Assembly: GCF_025869515.1 (NCBI RefSeq)
Contig: NZ_JAOZVR010000106.1
Span: 1-38,548 of the forward strand
From: Ferrovibrio sp.
Lineage (GTDB): Bacteria; Pseudomonadota; Alphaproteobacteria; Ferrovibrionales; Ferrovibrionaceae
Direction of reading: 5' to 3'
Length of the DNA stretch: 38,548 nucleotides
Shown here: piece after piece, positions 33,722 to 38,548 of the stretch
Numbering within the stretch: the first letter of the stretch is position 1
Layout: each line of letters starts with the position of its first letter
The notes under the pieces: generated by a model
Told to the model about the DNA's origin: nothing
The model's input: only the letters and a program-made list of their open reading frames with translations
Database searches by the model: none
Position numbers and translations under genes: made by a program

Positions 33722-34438
33722 TTACGGCTTCACCTTGAAGACCAGCGATGCATTGTAGAAGCTGCCTTCCACCGTGCTGCCGGCATCCTTGGCGAAATGG
33801 CTGACTTCGATGCCGGCGAACACGCGCTTGGGCACAGTCACGGTGGCCTTGCCATCCTTGTCGGTTTTAAGTTTTTCCGCCTTCACGTCGTGACCGAGGA
33901 AGATGTCGCCGACCAGTCCGGCATCGGCCAGCGGCTGGCCCTTGAGCAGAACCAGCACTGTGAGTTTGTCGCCCGCCTTCAGCGTCGCCGGATCGGCCTG
34001 CGGCACGATTTCGAGATCGAGGCCGAGCGGCCTGGCAAAGCTGGCCACCGGCGCCAGATAGGTTTTTGGCATCTTGATGGACGGACCAGCAACGGTGGGA
34101 TTGTTCACGGTGCCCTTCGGGCCGTTGCTCCATTTGCCGTCCTGGCCCTTGGCCCAATACTTATTGTCGAAATAGGCCGCTACCAATGCCGCATTGCCGG
34201 CCGGTTTGACGGCTGCGCTCTTGTCCATGCGATCGACTTCGGCGGCGACTGCTTTGCCGTCCTTATCGTAGGCCCAGGCCTTTGTCACGCGCGCGGGATC
34301 GTAGCTGTCGAGTTCGCCCGGATCACCGTTGTTGATCATCAGGCGGCCGCTCTTGTCGGGCTCGATCCAGACCGAATGGGCGGCGGCAGAACCGGCGAGC
34401 AGCAGCAGGCCGAGAGCATATGCGAGAGTGCGTTTCAT
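33722..34438 (-). CDS. DUF4198 periplasmic protein
   Basis: The 238-residue product has a clear signal peptide (MKRTLAYALGLLLLAGSAAA) and then the DUF4198 start HSVWIEP, so the mature protein could begin with histidine, a possible metal ligand. The domain continues with MINNGDPGELDSYDPARVTKAW, LGLDLEIVPQADPATLKAGD, LTVLVLLKGQPLADAGLV and TDKDGKATVTVPKRVFAGIEV. DUF4198 proteins are often found with nickel, cobalt or other metal uptake genes. AAGGAAG precedes the ATG. It starts 32 bases after the TonB receptor gene, in the same operon. A role as periplasmic partner of the receptor is inferred. Confidence 0.85.
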   Translation of the reverse strand: MKRTLAYALGLLLLAGSAAAHSVWIEPDKSGRLMINNGDPGELDSYDPARVTKAWAYDKDGKAVAAEVDRMDKSAAVKPAGNAALVAAYFDNKYWAKGQDGKWSNGPKGTVNNPTVAGPSIKMPKTYLAPVASFARPLGLDLEIVPQADPATLKAGDKLTVLVLLKGQPLADAGLVGDIFLGHDVKAEKLKTDKDGKATVTVPKRVFAGIEVSHFAKDAGSTVEGSFYNASLVFKVKP

Positions 34439-34470
34439 CGTGGTCTTCCTTTTGTTACGAGGCATGAGAA

Positions 34471-36603
34471 TCAGAAGGTGACGCTGAGTGCGGCGATGGC
34501 GCTGAGCGGGGTGCCGGGCACGACACGCAAGGGACCGAAGCCGCGTTCGTAATATTCGGTGTCGAACAGGTTGTAGATGTTGAGCGAGACTTTCGCGGTC
34601 TCGGTCAGCTTGTAGAACCCGAGCAGATCCACCTTGGCAAAGCCGGGCAGAGTGAAATTATCGCCGCTGCCGCTGCCTGAACGGGCATCCATCGCCGTGA
34701 CGCCGCCGCCGAAACCCAGGCCCTTCATCGGCCCGCTGTGGAATTCATAGACATTCCACAGGGCCAGACTATGGCGCGGGATATTCTGCAGCGACGCGCC
34801 GGCCGGAATCGTGCTGTCCTTGGTCACTTCCGCATCGATGAAGGCATAGCCGGTGATGATGCGCCATTCCGGCGTGAGGCTGCCGGCGATATTGATATCC
34901 AGGCCGCGGCTCTGCACTTCGCCAGTCTGGATCTGCCGGCTGCTGTCGGCCGGATCGGTCGTCAGTACATTCTGCTTGGTGATGTGAAACAGGGCTGCCG
35001 TCACGCTCAGGCGCCGGTCCAGCAGGTCGGCCTTGATGCCGGCTTCGTAACCCAGTCCGGTTTCCGGCTCGAATGGTTTGCCGTCTGCCGTCGTCGAGAA
35101 GCCGGTGTTGGAATCCATCACCGGACGGAAGGATTTCGCCACGCTGCCATACAGGGCGACATCAGGTGTCACCTTGTAGGTCAGGCCGGCGCGCGGGCTG
35201 TAGCCCTCGCGCGATTGCGGCGCCGACCTGCGACTCACGCGCTCCTCGAAATCCTGCTCCAGCCAGTCGGCGCGCAGGCCGAGCTGCAGCTGCCAGCGTT
35301 CGCTCAGTTCGATCTGGTCCTGCAGATAGATCGCATAGGTATCCGAAACATCCAGCAGGTCGGTGAGGATCGCTGGCGTGACGCTGCTCTGGCCATAGAC
35401 CGGGTTGTAGATGTTGATCGTGCCGGGAACGTTGGCACGATAGAAATGCTCGCTGGCGCGGGCACGTTCGTATTCCAGGCCGGCCAGCAGAGTATGCTTC
35501 ACGCTGCCGGTCTCGATATGACCCAGCGCTTCCAGTTGCGCGGTATGGCTGTTCCAGTTGTAATCGCGCAGGCTGCGGCGACGCGACAACTCGCCCGTCG
35601 TGCTGTTGAGCGAGCTCGGTTCGGTGGCAAAGCCATACATCGAACCGGTTTTCGACAGCAGGCCGGCGCGCAAGGTCCAGTCGTCGCTGACGTCGCGCTC
35701 CAGTCTGGCTGAGGCCTGGTAGTTGTCGTTGCGGATGCGGCCGTCGCCCGGTTCGCCCAGGAAGCGCGTGATCGGGACAAGGCCGAGCTTGCCGTTCACC
35801 GCCACCACGCCGCGGTCGAAGGTGCGCTCGTCTTCCAGCGCTTCTGCCTCGAGGGTCAGGCGTGTTTCACCGTTCGGCTGCCAGCTCAGCACCGGCGAGA
35901 AGAATTGCCGGTCGGATGAAACGTGATCGCGGAAGCTGTCGCGGCTTTCGATCGCGAGGTTGGCGCGGCCGAGCAGGCTCTTGTCGTCGCTCAGCACGAA
36001 ATTGCTGTCCAGCGTGCCGCGGAACAGGTCGTAGCTGCCGGTCATGCCCTGCACGGTGGTGCTGTTTTCCGTGAAGGGCTTTTTGGTCACGATATTGACG
36101 AAACCGCCGGGATCGCCGCGGCCGTAGAGCGAGGCCGAAGGCCCGAGCAGCACATCCACCTGTTCGGTATTGGCGGCATCGGCGGTGCCGTCGTAGCGGC
36201 GATTGGCGGGAAAGCCGTTCTTGGCCGAATTCACCGTCTTCAGCCCGCGCAGGTTCATCTCATAGAGATTGAGCCCGCCGAAATTGTTGCCCTTGGCAAC
36301 GCCGCCGACATAGTCGAGCGCCGATTCCACGGTGGTGCCGCCAACATCCTCCAGCACCTGTTTGCCGACCGGGATCGCGGTCTGCGGCACGTCGATCAGC
36401 GGCGTGTCTGTCTTGGTGGCGCTGCTGCTGCGCGGCACCCGATAAGCCTCGCCGGTGTCGCTATTGGCCGGCGCGGTGCCTTGGATGGTGAGGGCCGGCA
36501 GGACGGCCGGCTGGCTGTTCTGCGCAGTGGCCTCACCCCCCGTTACGGCAAGCAGGGTCATGGCCATGGGCAGCGCCTTGCGGCCCAGTGTGTTCAGAAA
36601 CAT
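34471..36603 (-). CDS. TonB-dependent outer-membrane receptor, siderophore-receptor type
   Basis: The 710-residue product has a signal peptide (about 1-28, ending GGEATAQ), a plug domain (VPRSSSATKTDTPLIDVPQT; DVLLGPSASLYGRGDPGGFV; NIVTKKP, the typical plug end) and a 22-strand-type barrel ending in ALSVTF with the C-terminal phenylalanine expected of outer-membrane proteins. By sequence style it belongs to the ferric-siderophore (FhuA/FpvA-like) group, and is longer than usual BtuB. GGGGGAAAA precedes the ATG. Upstream lie two Zur-like palindromes and a cobalamin riboswitch, which argue for uptake of a corrinoid, cobalt or zinc complex, not iron. The substrate is not settled. Confidence 0.93.
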   Translation of the reverse strand: MFLNTLGRKALPMAMTLLAVTGGEATAQNSQPAVLPALTIQGTAPANSDTGEAYRVPRSSSATKTDTPLIDVPQTAIPVGKQVLEDVGGTTVESALDYVGGVAKGNNFGGLNLYEMNLRGLKTVNSAKNGFPANRRYDGTADAANTEQVDVLLGPSASLYGRGDPGGFVNIVTKKPFTENSTTVQGMTGSYDLFRGTLDSNFVLSDDKSLLGRANLAIESRDSFRDHVSSDRQFFSPVLSWQPNGETRLTLEAEALEDERTFDRGVVAVNGKLGLVPITRFLGEPGDGRIRNDNYQASARLERDVSDDWTLRAGLLSKTGSMYGFATEPSSLNSTTGELSRRRSLRDYNWNSHTAQLEALGHIETGSVKHTLLAGLEYERARASEHFYRANVPGTINIYNPVYGQSSVTPAILTDLLDVSDTYAIYLQDQIELSERWQLQLGLRADWLEQDFEERVSRRSAPQSREGYSPRAGLTYKVTPDVALYGSVAKSFRPVMDSNTGFSTTADGKPFEPETGLGYEAGIKADLLDRRLSVTAALFHITKQNVLTTDPADSSRQIQTGEVQSRGLDINIAGSLTPEWRIITGYAFIDAEVTKDSTIPAGASLQNIPRHSLALWNVYEFHSGPMKGLGFGGGVTAMDARSGSGSGDNFTLPGFAKVDLLGFYKLTETAKVSLNIYNLFDTEYYERGFGPLRVVPGTPLSAIAALSVTF

Positions 36604-36631
36604 TGGTTTTCCCCCAGATCGAGTGCAGATC

Positions 36632-36657
36632 GTTATTTTATAACGTTATAATATAAC
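36632..36657. promoter_or_regulatory. Two tandem Zur-like palindromes
   Basis: GTTATTTTATAAC (36632-36644) and GTTATAATATAAC (36645-36657) stand directly next to each other, each a perfect GTTAT-N3-ATAAC inverted repeat. The second matches the proteobacterial Zur core GTTATANTATAAC (from memory) at every position; the first differs in one. They lie 28-54 bases before the receptor start, where a repressor would block transcription or overlap a -10 sequence. zur is not in the window. Confidence 0.55.
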
Positions 36658-36710
36658 AGTTCGCAAGACATGGAGGAGGCGAGCGCAGAAGGAGGTTTGG
36701 GAATGGCATG

Positions 36711-36785
36711 TCAGACGGCCTCGTTGTGGCACGTCACTCGCGCGCAGGGTCGCCATGCCCGTCGGGAGCGGACAAAGACTTCCAT
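36711..36785 (-). CDS. Possible 24-residue leader peptide
   Basis: An ATG at 36785 opens a 24-codon frame (MEVFVRSRRAWRPCARVTCH then NEAV). GGGGTG lies about 5 bases before it, a usable ribosome binding site. It lies between the cobalamin riboswitch and the receptor gene. A leader-peptide role is speculative; the frame is short enough to arise by chance. Confidence 0.25.
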   Translation of the reverse strand: MEVFVRSRRAWRPCARVTCHNEAV

Positions 36786-36821
36786 TGAGACACCCCGCCC
36801 AATGTGCGCGCGCGTGACCAC

Positions 36822-37010
36822 GGCTGACGGCAGGTCTCCTGGCTCGCGGGTCGCGGTGTTCGCCGCCTTCCCAGTGCCGTGCGGCACCAGTGGCTGGTTG
36901 ACGAAAACTCGCCGCTTACAGTTGCGGGGGCAGCGCCGGCATAGGATGACCCTGCTGAGTCAGCATGGGCATCCGCACCGGCTTCCCTGTTCGGCCCCGA
37001 AGGGCACCGT
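36822..37010 (-). ncRNA. Cobalamin riboswitch
   Basis: Read on the minus strand, the conserved parts occur in the right order: GGTGCC (37008-37003), AGGGAAGCCGGTG near 36990, GCTGCCCCCGCAACTGTAAG (36934-36915), CACTGGGAAGG near 36875, and the B12 box AGCCAGGAGACCTGCCGTC (36844-36826). This is the class binding adenosylcobalamin or other cobalamins. It normally turns off expression when cobalamin is plentiful. The next full gene on that strand is the TonB receptor, about 220 bases on, without an obvious terminator hairpin with T run, so control may be of translation or by an unseen fold. Confidence 0.92.
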
Positions 37011-37043
37011 CGCAGAAGATGATAGTCAGTCGCAGCTGCGCCG

Positions 37044-37664
37044 TCAAACGCCCATCGCCGCGAAGCTGAGTGTCACGCTGCTTTCATGCGGCTCGGCCTG
37101 CAGTCGGTAACCGGCGCTTTCGGCCAGCCGGCGGGTATAGCGCGCGATCGCGGCCTGCGGTTCGGGCGGCATCGCGGCATCGCCCAGGCCCTGAGCCATG
37201 GCTTCCTGCCAGCGCAGTGTGGTGCCTTCGGCGCGGATATGCCAGCCGTCGCGGGCTTTGATCAGGCTCAGGCTGCCGCCGCGCGGCAGGGCCCCTGCTG
37301 CCAGCGACAGGCCGAGCAGCAAGGCCTTGCCCAGCGACTTGGGCATGGACTCATCCGAGCCCGGCAGCAGCAGGCTCAGCTTGCCGCCATCGAAATAGGC
37401 CCTGGCGACGCGGGCCAGTTCGCCATAGGCCATCGGTTCGGCGGTGCTGCCCGAGGCGCCGAGGGCGAGCCGGAAAAAGCTCAGGCGCCGCGCCGCATCG
37501 CTGGCCGACTGCGCGATCAGGCCGATGGCTTCCTCGCGCATCGTGGCATCGGTTTCCTCGGCCAGCAGCTCGACGCCGTTGTTGACCGCTCCGATGCTGC
37601 CGGCGAGGTCATGGCATAGCCGCGAACAGATCAGGGCGACTAGGTCGAGGTCGTCGGTGGCCAT
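37044..37664 (-). CDS. chpT: Histidine phosphotransferase ChpT
   Basis: ChpT passes phosphate from the hybrid kinase CckA to CtrA (and CpdR). The 206-residue product has the DHp-like helix ALICSRLCHDLAGSIGAVNN with the phospho-accepting H18, a second helix (REEAIGLIAQSASDAARRLSFFRLALG) and a degenerate ATPase-like C-terminal domain (LGKALLLGLSLAAGALPRGG; AIARYTRRLAESAGYRLQAE) lacking kinase nucleotide motifs, as ChpT does. The ATG at 37664 matches the family start; the open frame upstream crosses the divergent gene. It is 4 kb from ctrA, on the opposite strand. A GANTC site lies at 37682-37686 in the short upstream gap. Confidence 0.9.
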   Translation of the reverse strand: MATDDLDLVALICSRLCHDLAGSIGAVNNGVELLAEETDATMREEAIGLIAQSASDAARRLSFFRLALGASGSTAEPMAYGELARVARAYFDGGKLSLLLPGSDESMPKSLGKALLLGLSLAAGALPRGGSLSLIKARDGWHIRAEGTTLRWQEAMAQGLGDAAMPPEPQAAIARYTRRLAESAGYRLQAEPHESSVTLSFAAMGV

Positions 37665-37764
37665 TGCAGTCCATGCTCCGTGATTCCGCCAGCCTGCGGG
37701 TGGCAGGACGGCGATGCCCTGTCTAGAATGTCCGCAGCAGGCAGGCAACCGCAAGCGAGAGAGC

Positions 37765-37944
37765 ATGCTGGCACCGTTCGTTCCGGGCGACTGGGTGGAA
37801 AACCCGCTGCAGCCCGATTGGGGCCCGGGCCAGGTGCAATCGGCGATCGGCGCGCGCGTCACGGTCAATTTCCTGCATGCCGGCAAGCGCCTGATCAATA
37901 CCGATCAGGTCGTGCTCAGGCCGGCGAAGCCTCCCGAAGACTGA
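37765..37944 (+). CDS. DUF3553 small protein
   Basis: The 59-residue product (MLAPFVPGDWVENPLQPDWG; GQVQSAIGARVTVNF; GKRLINTDQVVLRPA) matches DUF3553, a short SH3-like beta domain common in alphaproteobacteria and also seen as a tail on some UvrD-type helicases. The W-x2-N-P-x4-D-W-G pattern is diagnostic. The ATG at 37765 has a GAGAG ribosome binding site. It is divergent from chpT and starts 7 bases before cysQ in a likely operon. Its function is not known. Confidence 0.85.
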   Translation: MLAPFVPGDWVENPLQPDWGPGQVQSAIGARVTVNFLHAGKRLINTDQVVLRPAKPPED

Positions 37945-37951
37945 AGCTCTT

Positions 37952-38548
37952 ATGACCATCCCCTACGATCATGCGACCCTGGCCGATGCTCTGCTGCCAC
38001 TGGCCCAGGAGGCCGGTGCCGCCATCATGGCGATCTATGCCACGCCTTTCGTCAGCCGTTCCAAGGACGACCGCAGCCCGGTCACCGATGCCGACGATGC
38101 CGCCGAGCTGATCATCCTGGCCGGCCTGCGCCGCCTGACGCCGGATATTCCCATCGTGGCCGAGGAACTGGCAGCGCGCGGCGAGGCGCCGCAGGTGGGG
38201 GGCGGCCCGTTCTGGCTGGTCGATCCGCTGGATGGCACGCGTGAATTCATCGAGCGCAACGGGGAATTCACCGTCAACATCGCGCTGATTGAACAGGGTC
38301 GGCCGGTGCTCGGTATCGTGCTGGCGCCGGCGCAGGAGATCGCCTGGCTTGGCAGCAGCAAGGGTGCGCGCCGCTTCGATCGCCTCAGCGGTGCCGCCGG
38401 CCGGCCGATTGCGGCGCGACCGGTGCCCAAGGTGGCGCCGATGGTGCTGGTCAGCCGCAACCACCGCGAACCGGCGGTCGATACCTGGCTCAAACAGCAG
38501 ATGGCGCCGGAAACCCGCACGGTCGGCTCGTCGCTGAAATTCTGCCAG
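37952..38548 (+). CDS. cysQ: 3'(2'),5'-bisphosphate nucleotidase CysQ (cut by window end)
   Basis: CysQ removes the 3' phosphate from adenosine 3',5'-bisphosphate, a by-product of sulfate assimilation. The 199 residues visible belong to the inositol monophosphatase superfamily: DRSPVTDADDAAELII, VAEEL (metal-binding glutamates), and the signature WLVDPLDGTREFIERNGEFT with the metal-binding aspartates. FWLVDPLDGTREF-type wording with T after DG is typical of CysQ over SuhB. The frame is open to the last base, so about 60-70 C-terminal residues including the usual WDxAA motif lie outside. It follows DUF3553 by 7 bases. Confidence 0.92.
   Translation, partial: MTIPYDHATLADALLPLAQEAGAAIMAIYATPFVSRSKDDRSPVTDADDAAELIILAGLRRLTPDIPIVAEELAARGEAPQVGGGPFWLVDPLDGTREFIERNGEFTVNIALIEQGRPVLGIVLAPAQEIAWLGSSKGARRFDRLSGAAGRPIAARPVPKVAPMVLVSRNHREPAVDTWLKQQMAPETRTVGSSLKFCQ

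Noticed and set aside
36670..37110. Plus-strand open frame over the riboswitch
   Set aside because: The minus strand carries the complete cobalamin riboswitch consensus; the plus-strand frame has no family features.
1..38548. tRNA, rRNA, insertion sequence, integrase or prophage genes
   Set aside because: No clover-leaf, rRNA segment, transposase or integrase motif was seen; genes have uniform GC-rich codon use.

Overview
The window is a GC-rich (roughly 65% by eye) stretch of an alphaproteobacterial chromosome. The group is shown by CtrA, ChpT, SciP (DUF1153) and FlbD, by an RpoH with an alphaproteobacterial-type neighbour (RluD), by the hisZ-purA pair and by small alphaproteobacterial families (DUF3553, a DUF6476-like protein). 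FlhF and FlhG point to a polar flagellum. A free-living member of the Rhodospirillales or a close order fits best; the species cannot be named from the sequence alone.

Layout. 1-14,250 is mostly housekeeping: ubiE-ubiB (ubiquinone) on the minus strand; mutM, a small membrane protein, an enoyl-CoA hydratase, hisZ and purA on the plus strand; a GAF-like protein; then rpoH and rluD on the minus strand, a JAMM peptidase and threonine aldolase on the plus strand, a LysR regulator, and a LigB-type dioxygenase. 14,267-33,172 is a flagellar and cell-cycle block: fliK-flgD-sciP, then fliF-fliG-fliH-fliN-flbD-flhA-flhF-flhG, a second FliK-like gene and an EamA transporter, all plus; then fliI-fliJ on the minus strand facing away from ctrA. 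33,226-38,548 holds a small EamA protein, a DUF4198/TonB-receptor operon behind a cobalamin riboswitch and a Zur-like operator, chpT, and DUF3553-cysQ, which runs off the right edge.

How it works together. The block holds both flagellar structural genes and the regulators that control them in Caulobacter. The fliK unit has a textbook sigma-54 promoter, an IHF consensus and an upstream GGCA-N5-TGCC palindrome. The same palindrome lies between two GTTAAC sites in front of fliF, where no sigma-54 promoter is seen. This suggests a circuit: CtrA drives the fliF operon, which contains flbD; FlbD with sigma-54 drives fliK-flgD-sciP and may repress fliF; SciP then restrains CtrA. The ctrA upstream region carries a cluster of GTTAA sites and two GANTC (CcrM-type) sites. 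This wiring is inferred from motifs and gene order, not measured.

The second notable region is 36,604-37,043: a complete cobalamin riboswitch followed, before the TonB receptor gene, by two tandem palindromes matching the Zur core. This suggests dual cobalamin/zinc (or cobalt) control of an outer-membrane metal or corrinoid uptake system. No tRNA, rRNA, insertion sequence, prophage or CRISPR array was seen.
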